A stretch of 53,491 bases of DNA from Candidatus Poseidoniales archaeon (lineage in GTDB: Archaea; Thermoplasmatota; Poseidoniia; Poseidoniales; Poseidoniaceae): positions 1 to 53,491 of the forward strand of contig QXYC01000027.1 of NCBI GenBank assembly GCA_009887095.1, given 5' to 3'. Positions 1-7,572 of this stretch are shown piece after piece (the first letter of the stretch is position 1; each line of letters opens with the position of its first letter). The position numbers and the translations under genes were made by a program. The notes below the pieces were generated by a model. The model was not told where the DNA came from. It saw only the letters and a program-made list of their open reading frames with translations, and searched no databases.

Positions 1-132
1 TGCGTGCATTGGAATCGCTTTGACCTGATGCCCCGGGGAAATTCTGCATTCCGAAAACCGCTCATGGATGCATGAACAGGGCGAAGCCTTGATGCAAGGA
101 AGGCGTGAGGAGCCATCATCCGAGGTGGCTCA
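1..132. other. Upstream flank without a named gene
   Basis: Short spacer before trpS. Two plus-strand frames end at TGA 19-21 and 73-75, either of which could be the end of an upstream gene. Nothing further can be supported. Confidence 0.3.
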
Positions 133-1518
133 ATGGCAGGCGAAAATGTTGTGATTGATCCTTGGGGCAGCGCCCAGTCAACGGATTACGATCGCATCAT
201 TGAGCAATTTGGCTTGTCCTCAATGGATGACCTGACAGTTGATTCCCCCTCTCGCCTCCACCGACGCGGCATTGTTTTTGCTCACCGAGAGTTGGACACG
301 GTGCTTGAAGCACAACGAAGGGGCGACGCCTTCGGTGTCCTCACCGGTCTTATGCCGAGTGGGCGGATGCATCTCGGTCATTCGATGGTCATCGATCAGG
401 TCAAGTGGTTCCAACAGCAAGGTGGCGATGTTACCATCGCAGTTGCCGACCTCGAAAGCCAAGCAACCAGGGGCGTTTCCTTGGAAAAAGGGCGAACCAT
501 CGCTCTTGAAGAATACATTGCCAACTATGCTGCGCTTGGTTTGGATGTTGAGCGAACCAATGTCTACTTCCAATCATCTCGACCGATTGTTCAAAGGCTC
601 GGATTCCAACTTGGAAAGCGAACCAACTTGAATGAATTTGAAGCGATTTACGGGTTCGGCGGGGAAACGAACCTTGCTCATGTTCAAGCCCCCATGGTCC
701 AAGTAGGCGACATCTTACATCCTCAAACCGATGACTATGGCGGCCTGCGTCCAATTGTTGTTCCTGTTGGGGTCGACCAAGATCCTCACCTTCGGTTGAC
801 CCGAGGCCTCGCTTCCAAAACCAACTGGTTCAATGTCAGCGATGGGAAACATTCTGGCGTAAGCATCACCCTTTCTGTTCATGATGAAAACGCGGCTGCG
901 CTGGGTCAATTACCAAATGGACGAATGGACAAACAGCGCCTCAAGGAAATCTTCGATGGCATTGTCAAATGCATGTCTGAACTTGGGTACTCTGACATCC
1001 AATCGAATCCGAAACAAGGCACGGTGAACGTGCCAAGCGCAACAAAGCGTGATAAAACCAACATTCGAATGAAACTCTTGGCCCATGAACGTCAATTGGG
1101 CGGCATGGGTCTGCTTGCACCTTCATCGACATACCACCATTTTGCGGTTGGAATGACCGGTGATAAAATGAGCAGCAGTCAGCCGAAAACCACCCTCTTC
1201 CTCGGTGATGATTTGCCGACAGTGGAGAAGAAAATCAAGCGTGCGTTTTCCGGCGGTCAATCGACTGTTGAAGAACACCGCCGCCTTGGTGGAAATCCCG
1301 ATATTGACGTTGCCTATCAATACATGATGTACTTCTTTGAAGAAGACGACGCTTACCTCGCAGAAATCAATTCCGAATACCGTGCAGGAAACATCTTAGC
1401 CGGTGAAATGAAGCAACTGTGCATCGATCGTGCCGTAGATTGGTTGGGCCAACTTCATGAGATGCGTGACCAAACTGCGCATTTAGTCGAGGATTTCTTG
1501 GCTGAAGATGCTCGCTAA
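133..1518 (+). CDS. trpS: Tryptophanyl-tRNA synthetase
   Basis: Class I aminoacyl-tRNA synthetase that charges tRNA-Trp in the cytosol. The sequence shows the HIGH-box variant HLGH at residues 80-83 within SGRMHLGHSM, and the KMSSS loop at residues 345-349. The block SSTYHHFAVGMTG just before KMSSS is typical of archaeal/eukaryotic TrpRS. At 461 residues it is longer than compact archaeal TrpRS (about 380), and the extra length lies between the RLTRGLA block (about residue 222) and the SSTYHHF block (about 331). The ATG at 133 follows GGCTCA with only a weak upstream GAGG (118-126 region). It is the first complete gene of the window and converges with the zpr1 gene on the other strand, with the stop codons abutting. 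Confidence 0.96.
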   Translation: MAGENVVIDPWGSAQSTDYDRIIEQFGLSSMDDLTVDSPSRLHRRGIVFAHRELDTVLEAQRRGDAFGVLTGLMPSGRMHLGHSMVIDQVKWFQQQGGDVTIAVADLESQATRGVSLEKGRTIALEEYIANYAALGLDVERTNVYFQSSRPIVQRLGFQLGKRTNLNEFEAIYGFGGETNLAHVQAPMVQVGDILHPQTDDYGGLRPIVVPVGVDQDPHLRLTRGLASKTNWFNVSDGKHSGVSITLSVHDENAAALGQLPNGRMDKQRLKEIFDGIVKCMSELGYSDIQSNPKQGTVNVPSATKRDKTNIRMKLLAHERQLGGMGLLAPSSTYHHFAVGMTGDKMSSSQPKTTLFLGDDLPTVEKKIKRAFSGGQSTVEEHRRLGGNPDIDVAYQYMMYFFEEDDAYLAEINSEYRAGNILAGEMKQLCIDRAVDWLGQLHEMRDQTAHLVEDFLAEDAR

Positions 1519-2169
1519 TCAGGCTTCATCATCGGATGAAAACACCGCAGGGTCAGGCCCAACGGGCAACGCTTTCAACTCCTCATCTGTTAAGTCTCGA
1601 TGCGTGGCATCATCGTGCATGATCATTGAATGGCCATGTGGGTCGAGCAACTCAAGGGTAAGTGGGCCAGTGCTCGCATCGCCCGCTGTTTCGATTCGCA
1701 TCAACATGTTCATCAATTTCTCAACAGAACCGACAGCTTCGGCAAGGGTCGCCTCATCAAGCGGTGCTTCGCTCTTGATTCGCTCGACTTCTGACTGAAC
1801 ATCTCGGAGCACCATACGAATAATGTCGACAAATCGGTTGAGCACGCCCTCGACGTTGCTCACATACCCTGTTGCGTTGCTGCCCGGTGCGACTTCCAAA
1901 TCCAATTCCAACACCTTCACTGTGCAGGATGAAGAGCGAATCACTCGAGCCGATAAGAACTCTTTTGAATTGATTTCGAGACACCATCCCCCTGCCTTTT
2001 TCCCCTCAGCAGGGATGAAGTCAGTCTGTCGCCAGCCACATGAATGGCACATGACAGTGACTTGTGTGTGTTCGCCAAAGTAAGGGATTTCGTCGACATG
2101 GGCAATCATAAACACCTTGCCCGAAACGCTGCAAATTGGGCAAGGAATGTTGACTGGCTGTTCATCCAT
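1519..2169 (-). CDS. ZPR1-type zinc finger protein
   Basis: 216 residues matching the archaeal single-domain ZPR1 family. The N-terminus holds a four-cysteine zinc ribbon, CPIC at 10-13 and CHSC at 41-44, followed by the beta-rich ZPR1 domain (EINSKEFLSARVIRSSSCTV, then the acidic and glycine-rich GYVSNVEGVL segment). In eukaryotes ZPR1 is a chaperone for translation factor eEF1A; the archaeal role is unknown, but a similar job on aEF1A is a reasonable guess. The acidic C-terminus is variable. Its ATG overlaps the stop codon of the upstream sepF gene (TAATG arrangement at 2167-2171), so the two are probably co-transcribed and translationally coupled. Confidence 0.9.
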   Translation of the reverse strand: MDEQPVNIPCPICSVSGKVFMIAHVDEIPYFGEHTQVTVMCHSCGWRQTDFIPAEGKKAGGWCLEINSKEFLSARVIRSSSCTVKVLELDLEVAPGSNATGYVSNVEGVLNRFVDIIRMVLRDVQSEVERIKSEAPLDEATLAEAVGSVEKLMNMLMRIETAGDASTGPLTLELLDPHGHSMIMHDDATHRDLTDEELKALPVGPDPAVFSSDDEA

Positions 2170-2816
2170 TACAATCCAACCTCATTGAAATTTCCTGGTT
2201 CGACAGCAAATGCTTCCATCTCCACTCCATTGACGCCACGGCATCCGGGAGGAAGTAACAGGAGGCGTGTGCTGGTCATCTTGAGGATTTCACCGCCGAT
2301 GTCATTTTTGATGAACCCGTTGAGTTGGTCAATGGCAGCGTTGAACTCGACGGTCCGTTTCATCAATCGGTTCATTTCGACGATCACGGCATGTCCATCT
2401 GCAACCCAGTCGAGCAAGGGAGGGCATCCAGTGAGGTCATTGAGCACAGCACGGTGAAGCACAAGGCCGCCTCCTTCAACAGGAATTGGTGGGTAAGGGT
2501 AGCGCTTGCCTAAGTCGTGAAATTTGGCAGTTGTGGTGGGTGGGGCCACGACCGCTTGTTGATGCATGCTGGGCATGTCGAAGCTTCGCAATGGTGCATC
2601 GACTTCCACGCCCGCCTTCGCAGCCTCATCCTCTCGCCGAATCATTTCATCGGCTTTGGCCAACACGTCCAGATCCGGCATCGATGGGACAGAGGGGGCA
2701 GGCGGAGTGGATGGCTCGGAGGACTCCGCTGAGGGTGGCGGCAGAGTGGCCGGTTGGGTGAAAGCGTCGAGTGAGGCCTGAGCCTCATCTCGTTTCCCCT
2801 TCTTCCGTCGGCGCAT
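2169..2816 (-). CDS. sepF: SepF-like cell division protein with long proline-rich N-terminus
   Basis: 215 residues. The C-terminal 100 residues look like the SepF domain: a GHAVIVEMNRLM strand, an AAIDQLNGFI helix, then NDIGGEILKMTSTRLLLLPPG, matching the order of SepF (bind, helix, GG-turn, final strand ending in P). SepF is the membrane tether of FtsZ in many archaea that lack FtsA. The first 110 residues are low complexity, basic at the start (RRRKKGKR) and then rich in Pro, Ser and Ala, which could be a flexible linker after a basic membrane-binding N-terminus; I see no clear amphipathic helix. It is upstream of and overlaps zpr1. The assignment rests on pattern, not on a profile search. 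Confidence 0.72.
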   Translation of the reverse strand: MRRRKKGKRDEAQASLDAFTQPATLPPPSAESSEPSTPPAPSVPSMPDLDVLAKADEMIRREDEAAKAGVEVDAPLRSFDMPSMHQQAVVAPPTTTAKFHDLGKRYPYPPIPVEGGGLVLHRAVLNDLTGCPPLLDWVADGHAVIVEMNRLMKRTVEFNAAIDQLNGFIKNDIGGEILKMTSTRLLLLPPGCRGVNGVEMEAFAVEPGNFNEVGL

Positions 2817-2988
2817 GAGTTGGCATTAGAGGCGGCACCTCAAGAAGACTCCCATGCTTTCGCAACAAACCTCCAAGTTTACATTCACTCACGCTTCATC
2901 CGCAGGGTTCGGCGGGTTGATAAGGGGCCGTCATTAACACAGGTCTGCGCCTCAACCTTCAAGAGGTGTCGGCATAGAGAAGGGATTG
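2817..2988. promoter_or_regulatory. Divergent promoter region sepF / psmB
   Basis: A 172-base spacer between the sepF start (minus) and the proteasome gene start (plus). It must hold promoters for both directions. No strong TATA box stands out; AT-richer patches are at about 2875-2890 and 2930-2942 (GTCATTAACAC). Nothing else was recognised here. Confidence 0.35.
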
Positions 2989-3615
2989 ATGAAGATGGAG
3001 AACCAACCAACCGTAATGAAAACTGGAACAAGCACACTCGGCATCACCTTTGACGGCGGTGTTGTCGTCGGAGCCGATCATCGAGCCACTATGGGCCACT
3101 TCATTGCAAACAAAAGCGTTCAGAAGTTGTTCAAGATTGGGGACAACCTTGCCCTCACCACGGCTGGTCTCGTTGGCCATGCGCAATCCCTTTCCCGCAC
3201 ACTTGCTGCTGAGGTCTCGTTGTTCCAACTTCGTCGCCAACAGCAAATGACCGTCAAGGGTGCTGCGACCTTCACCGCAAACATCCTCTCAGGTCGCCCA
3301 CACTGGGTCCAACTCCTCATTGTTGGCGTTGATGATGAAGGCGGTCACGTCTACTCCATCGACTCCGCTGGCGGTTCGATTCCAGACTCATACTGCGCCA
3401 CCGGTTCCGGTTCCCCGTACATGTACGGTGTGCTCGAAGATGGATTTAGCGAGGGCATGTCCCGAACCGATGCATTGAAACTCGCGGCCCGCGCCCTTCA
3501 CGCATCGGGGCAGCGTGACGCCGCCTCCGGCAACGGCATGGATTTGGCTGTGATTACAGCAAAAGACGGCTATGTCGCCATTCCTCAAGGCGAAATTGAC
3601 AAGCTCCTCGCTTGA
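2989..3615 (+). CDS. psmB: Proteasome subunit beta
   Basis: 20S proteasome catalytic beta subunit, an N-terminal threonine protease made as a short precursor. A 13-residue propeptide ends in Gly before TSTLGIT. Numbering from that Thr1, Asp17 (GAD) and Lys33 (SVQK) fall exactly at the catalytic positions, and the SGSGSP-like STGSGSP signature appears as ATGSGSPYMYGVLE. The order and length (208 residues) match archaeal PsmB. An in-frame TTG at 2986 directly precedes the ATG at 2989, which I prefer; ATG 2995 is also possible. No alpha subunit or PAN gene lies in the window. It is followed after about 95 bases by fttA on the same strand. Confidence 0.96.
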   Translation: MKMENQPTVMKTGTSTLGITFDGGVVVGADHRATMGHFIANKSVQKLFKIGDNLALTTAGLVGHAQSLSRTLAAEVSLFQLRRQQQMTVKGAATFTANILSGRPHWVQLLIVGVDDEGGHVYSIDSAGGSIPDSYCATGSGSPYMYGVLEDGFSEGMSRTDALKLAARALHASGQRDAASGNGMDLAVITAKDGYVAIPQGEIDKLLA

Positions 3616-3709
3616 AGACGAACCTTCACTTTCCCGCAGCTCAACGCTGTAACCCCAATCGGGGCCGGTGCACGATTTGTTGTGCGAGCACGGGAAAACG
3701 GTGAACATT

Positions 3710-5614
3710 ATGCGCCTTACATTTAAAGAACTGAAAGACCAAATTGCGAAAGTTGTCCCCAGGGATATACCGTATACGGTCGAACTTGAAGCAGGAAACA
3801 TTGCAATTGTCACACCCGTACCAGCCAAGTTTGGCGGTGGCGATGGTTTGATTGGAAAGATTGCGAAGCGGGTCAAGCGAAAGATTGTCCTTCGACCGGA
3901 TGAATCGATCATGAAGAGTGAAGAAGATGCAAAAAAACTGATCAACGAGATCGTTCCTGAGGCAGCAGAAATCACCAACATCTACTTTGATTCATGCTAC
4001 CGTGAAATCATCATCCAATGTCAAAACCCTGGTGAAGCAGTCGGTCGGCGTGGTGCGAACTTAAACGCCATTCGTGACCAAACGGGTTGGCTCGTCAAGG
4101 TTGAGCGAACATCACCAATCATCTCGAAGACGGTCCATGACATTCGTGGCTACCGTCAAGCAAACGCACCTGAGCGCCGGAAGTTGCTCAAGGACTTCGG
4201 TTTGAACATCCACAGGCCTCAACGACCGGGCTCGGCTTGGGCACGGGTGACCGCACTCGGCTCTTACAGAGAAGTCGGGCGTGCGTGCCACTTCGTCACC
4301 ACCAACGAATCACGAATCATGATCGATGTCGGCGTGAACATTGCCTCCGACACCGATCCAATGCCTTACTTCACCGCCCCTGAAGCGTTGCCTCTCGAAA
4401 AGTTGGATGCTGTTGTGCTCACCCACTCGCACCTTGACCACGCGGGCATGCTTCCGGTTTTGTTCAAGTACGGCTACCGTGGCCCTGTTTACTGCACCCC
4501 ACCGACCCGTGACTTGATGCTCTTGTTGCAAACTGACTACCTGAAAGTCGGCGGTTCGGAAGGCAAGCGAGCACCCTACGACATGGAAGACATCCGCACC
4601 TGCATGAAGCACGTCGTCGATGTGGACTGGGGCGAAACCACTGACATTGCACCCGATGTCAAGTTGACCTTCTCCAACGCAGGACACATTCTTGGCTCCT
4701 CCGCAGTCCACCTCCACATTGGGGATGGAAAGCACAACATCGTGTTCAGTGGCGACCAAAAGTACGAGAAATCTTGGCTCTTTGATGCAGCCAACACTCG
4801 GTTCCCTCGCGTCGAGACACTCGTCATCGAATCCACCTATGGCGCCTCAGGCGATTACCAGCCCTCTCGCCAAGAAGCCAATCAAGAACTGCAAGACATC
4901 GTTTCGAGGACCATTTCCCGCGGTGGAAAACTCATCTGCCCCGTGTTCGCAGTTGGTCGAAGCCAAGAAGTGATGATCGCCATTGACGAATTGTTCCGTT
5001 CTGGGCAAGTCAAGCCGGTGCCAGTGTGGTTGGACGGTATGATTCAGGAAGCAACAGCGATTCACGCTTCGCACCCAGATTACCTCACCAGCAGCTTGCG
5101 CAAATCCTTGCTCAAGGATGATGGCGAGAATCCATTCACCAGCGAATGGTTCCGACCTGTCAAGGGGCGTGAACTTCGTGAAAGCATCATCATGGATAAC
5201 TCACCATGCATTGTGTTGGCAACCTCTGGTATGCTCAACGGTGGCCCTGTAATGGAATACTTCCGACACTGGGCGCATGAAGATCGGAACTCACTCTGCT
5301 TTGTTGGATACCAAGCAGAAGGAACACTTGGTCGCCGTCTCCAGAAAGGATTCGGTGAGGTGCCTATGGTCATCAACGGCAAGACTGAGATCGTCAAGAT
5401 TGGTTGCGAAATGGTGACCATCGACGGATTCTCCGGCCACTCGGACCGTCGCCAATTGCTTGACTTCGTCGACCAATTGTCGCCCAAGCCGAAAAACATC
5501 ATTTGCCATCACGGCGATTACCACAAGTGCAACGAACTTGGGCACACCCTCCGTGAACGGTACAAGTGCAGAACGTACGCTCCAAAGAACTTGGAAACGA
5601 TTCGTCTGCTGTGA
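3710..5614 (+). CDS. fttA: KH-domain beta-CASP ribonuclease FttA (aCPSF1)
   Basis: Archaeal homologue of the eukaryotic 3'-end endonuclease CPSF73; in archaea it cuts nascent RNA and drives transcription termination at U-rich sites. Two N-terminal KH-like domains (about 1-140; second with GRRGANL loop) are followed by a metallo-beta-lactamase domain with the zinc motif THSHLDHAG near residue 242, and a beta-CASP domain with the late motifs SGHSDR and HHGDYHK. The ATG at 3710 gives 634 residues, matching methanogen homologues; in-frame GTGs at 3701 and 3668 are upstream alternatives. Widely single-copy and probably essential in archaea. Confidence 0.96.
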   Translation: MRLTFKELKDQIAKVVPRDIPYTVELEAGNIAIVTPVPAKFGGGDGLIGKIAKRVKRKIVLRPDESIMKSEEDAKKLINEIVPEAAEITNIYFDSCYREIIIQCQNPGEAVGRRGANLNAIRDQTGWLVKVERTSPIISKTVHDIRGYRQANAPERRKLLKDFGLNIHRPQRPGSAWARVTALGSYREVGRACHFVTTNESRIMIDVGVNIASDTDPMPYFTAPEALPLEKLDAVVLTHSHLDHAGMLPVLFKYGYRGPVYCTPPTRDLMLLLQTDYLKVGGSEGKRAPYDMEDIRTCMKHVVDVDWGETTDIAPDVKLTFSNAGHILGSSAVHLHIGDGKHNIVFSGDQKYEKSWLFDAANTRFPRVETLVIESTYGASGDYQPSRQEANQELQDIVSRTISRGGKLICPVFAVGRSQEVMIAIDELFRSGQVKPVPVWLDGMIQEATAIHASHPDYLTSSLRKSLLKDDGENPFTSEWFRPVKGRELRESIIMDNSPCIVLATSGMLNGGPVMEYFRHWAHEDRNSLCFVGYQAEGTLGRRLQKGFGEVPMVINGKTEIVKIGCEMVTIDGFSGHSDRRQLLDFVDQLSPKPKNIICHHGDYHKCNELGHTLRERYKCRTYAPKNLETIRLL

Positions 5615-5974
5615 TCACAGCAACGGAACATCAAAGCCAGCGTCGAGCGGGTCTGGCAGTTCATTCACGGGTGGATTTTCTCCTTCCATGCCCACAGTAA
5701 TTGCTCCTATAGATTGTGAGGTCTTGATGGCAGTGGAGCCAGCGGCGACAGATTCTTTCTCTCCATCGAACAAAAACCAGACCAAAATGAGGAGCACGAT
5801 GCTGCTTGCAATAACCACAAGCGTGAGGCTTGTTGCTCCTTGCAACACATTGAGGATGGCTGCGGCAAGAACAACCACGAAGGCGGCAAATGCCAACACC
5901 GCCCGGGAATTCATCGCCATGCACATGGCACAACCAAGGTGTTCATGAACCCGTTGCGTCTGTCTTGACATCAT
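5615..5974 (-). CDS. Small membrane protein with two transmembrane segments
   Basis: 119 residues, no family recognised. After an N-terminal stretch rich in Met, His and Cys (HEHLGCAMCM) come two hydrophobic segments at about 27-45 and 48-68, then a soluble, acidic and proline-rich tail of some 50 residues. The stop codon abuts that of fttA, so the genes converge. The first ATG (5974) overlaps the start of the divergent PvlArgDC-like gene by two bases; the real start may be one of the internal Met codons such as residue 17 or 19. The sharp hydrophobic pattern argues that it is translated, but it could be a chance frame. Confidence 0.55.
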   Translation of the reverse strand: MMSRQTQRVHEHLGCAMCMAMNSRAVLAFAAFVVVLAAAILNVLQGATSLTLVVIASSIVLLILVWFLFDGEKESVAAGSTAIKTSQSIGAITVGMEGENPPVNELPDPLDAGFDVPLL

Positions 5975-6638
5975 GTATGGAAATGATGGTGCCCGTTCGA
6001 GTTCGATAGCCTGCCCAGGATGGCTGATGACTGCGGTTGCTCCTTGGGGCGAAAATGCAGAAGATGCTTATGACCAAGGCCTGGTTGAACTTGGCCTGGG
6101 AGATGCACGCCTCATCGAGGTGAAGGGCGCCATGCTTCCACTTGGATTTGGGGCCACTGCGCCGCAGCCGCTTCCAATGGGCTCACTCGTCGAATGCCAT
6201 CTTGCGACGGCATATGCTTGGAACGGTTCGACTGCCTGTGCCGGTGTTGCTTGGGCTGCATGTGAAACGCCTGAAGGCGATGCGTGTGCGGTTGTGGCCA
6301 CGATTTCAACTGAATTAGATTATGAGGAGACCTCTTTGTTGCTTCGAAGAAACTTGCAACGCCGGTTGGCCAGCCGTGATTTAGAAGTCAAATCGTTTGA
6401 TGTGGCTGTGGATGAAGTCACTGCAGCGAACGATCATCACGGTGTGGCAATGGCTGCGCTCATTCTGCCAAACTCTCTTTCACTTGGCGCCAACACTGGC
6501 ACCGGAAAGGTCCGTGGCGGCTTAACGCGAAAGGCAGCAGACATCCCCACTCCACCTAAGCGAGTTGATATCAAAGCCCCAGCCGCACCAGCGCTTCGTC
6601 CCGGTTCTCGAAAGCAAAACACAGATTTCTCTCTGTGA
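5973..6638 (+). CDS. Pyruvoyl-dependent arginine decarboxylase-like protein, probably inactive
   Basis: 221 residues. Residues 17-165 follow the PvlArgDC fold family in order: an AYDQGLVELGLGDARLIEV segment, PLPMGSLVE, a small-residue strand (STACAGVAWAAC) and a late AMAALILP strand. In true enzymes the beta chain ends at a Ser-Ser pair that self-cleaves to form the pyruvoyl cofactor; the equivalent positions here are Lys51-Gly52 in EVKGAMLP. The conserved Glu of the GLIMEYEG region of the Methanocaldococcus enzyme is also replaced (CAVVATI). So this looks like a non-cleaving homologue with another role. The C-terminal 45 residues are a Pro/Ala/Lys-rich tail. The start overlaps the neighbouring divergent gene; no good later start keeps the first strand. 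Confidence 0.68.
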   Translation: MYGNDGARSSSIACPGWLMTAVAPWGENAEDAYDQGLVELGLGDARLIEVKGAMLPLGFGATAPQPLPMGSLVECHLATAYAWNGSTACAGVAWAACETPEGDACAVVATISTELDYEETSLLLRRNLQRRLASRDLEVKSFDVAVDEVTAANDHHGVAMAALILPNSLSLGANTGTGKVRGGLTRKAADIPTPPKRVDIKAPAAPALRPGSRKQNTDFSL

Positions 6639-6674
6639 AGAAGTCTTGAAAGACCCTCGACCTGAACGAGGGGC

Positions 6675-7115
6675 ATGAGCAACGCTGGCTTCAATGTCAT
6701 TCGTTGCCCTGCATGTTCGACATGCCACGGTCGGCGTGGCGTTTCTGCCACATGCCCGCACTGCGGTCAACGGTTGGGTGAACACGGTGTTGTTGTCAAA
6801 ACCGTGCGCTCTGCTGAAGCTTTGAGGATTGAAGTGGCGTTACAGAACACGCCTCCAGAATTGCGTGACATGCTCCGCAAGAAGATGAATGACAAAGATC
6901 CAATTTCGGATTTCAATGACGAAGTTCCCTCCAGAACGATGGGTGCTTGGGTTCAGGATTCGAAAAACGATGAAGGCATCATCACTGTGGCGTCAGTCCA
7001 ACATACATTGAACAAAAATCATTCCAATTTGGATGCAAATGAGGTTCTTGAGCAAGCTGAGGTCCAAGGAATGCTGGTACGATTGGCCGAAGGCCGGTGG
7101 ATGCTTCTTGAGTGA
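6675..7115 (+). CDS. Zinc-ribbon protein with predicted helical C-terminus
   Basis: 146 residues, no named family recognised. The N-terminus has a four-cysteine zinc ribbon, CPAC at 11-14 with a nearby extra Cys, and CPHC at 27-30. The rest is mostly charged and predicted helical, and its last 50 residues (TVASVQHTLN...EVLEQAEVQGMLVRLAEGRWMLLE) look like a winged-helix end with the two short strands of a wing. A DNA- or RNA-binding role is plausible. It lies 36 bases after the PvlArgDC-like gene on the same strand and may be in its transcript; the tRNA-Pro gene follows. Confidence 0.75.
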   Translation: MSNAGFNVIRCPACSTCHGRRGVSATCPHCGQRLGEHGVVVKTVRSAEALRIEVALQNTPPELRDMLRKKMNDKDPISDFNDEVPSRTMGAWVQDSKNDEGIITVASVQHTLNKNHSNLDANEVLEQAEVQGMLVRLAEGRWMLLE

Positions 7116-7150
7116 ACTTCATAGGTAGGATGTCGTGGGACGGAATGCAA

Positions 7151-7228
7151 GGGCGATTGGGTTAGCTTGGCCTATACTCGGGCGTTTGGGACGCTTGGAC
7201 CCAGGTTCAAATCCTGGATCGCCCACCA
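7151..7228 (+). tRNA. tRNA-Pro (anticodon TGG)
   Basis: Cloverleaf read directly: acceptor GGGCGAT / ATCGCCC (7 bp), D-arm with GG at the usual loop site, anticodon stem GGGCG / CGCTT (two G-U pairs) with loop TTTGGGA giving anticodon TGG, T-arm CCAGG-TTCAAAT-CCTGG. Discriminator A at 7225 is followed by an encoded CCA (7226-7228). The D-stem has a U-U mismatch at its inner pair. No intron. Confidence 0.95.
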
Positions 7229-7242
7229 GCAATGGTGTCAAT

Positions 7243-7572
7243 TCACTCCGGTAGGATGATTTCATGGACCCACAACAAGTGGTAACCGAATTGGGTTTTG
7301 ATGAAGGACTGCGGGATTGATTCCGGCTCCATTGCCCACACTGCATCTTCGAAGTCTTGCACCATTTGACCTTCGACGAATTCGCCAAGGTCGCCTTTCT
7401 TCGCTGCGCTTGAACAATTGGAATGCTTCTTTGCTAACTTCTTGAACACCTTCAATGGCTTCTTGGCCGTTTGAATTTCCTCCAGCAGTTGCCTCGCTTG
7501 TGGTTTGTCAGCGACCAAAATATGACGCACGTGCGCCTTTCTTGGCTTACGTCTCTTGTCGTGCCTTCGCAT
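7243..7572 (-). CDS. Parvulin-type peptidyl-prolyl cis-trans isomerase
   Basis: 109 residues, a single parvulin domain with no signal peptide, so cytosolic. The family landmarks are visible: VRHILV near residue 15, the central KKGDLGEF segment around 60, and FGYHLL near 97. Parvulins catalyse proline isomerisation during folding. They are uncommon in archaea; small free-standing ones are known in Thaumarchaeota, such as Nitrosopumilus and Cenarchaeum. The lysine-rich N-terminal ten residues could bind nucleic acid or membrane. Its start overlaps the end of the upstream GT2 gene by 26 bases in another frame. Confidence 0.9.
   Translation of the reverse strand: MRRHDKRRKPRKAHVRHILVADKPQARQLLEEIQTAKKPLKVFKKLAKKHSNCSSAAKKGDLGEFVEGQMVQDFEDAVWAMEPESIPQSFIKTQFGYHLLWVHEIILPE

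Noticed and set aside
3388-3981. 197-codon minus-strand frame across psmB and fttA starts
   Set aside because: Both plus-strand genes are certain, and the frame would span their spacer with no family pattern.
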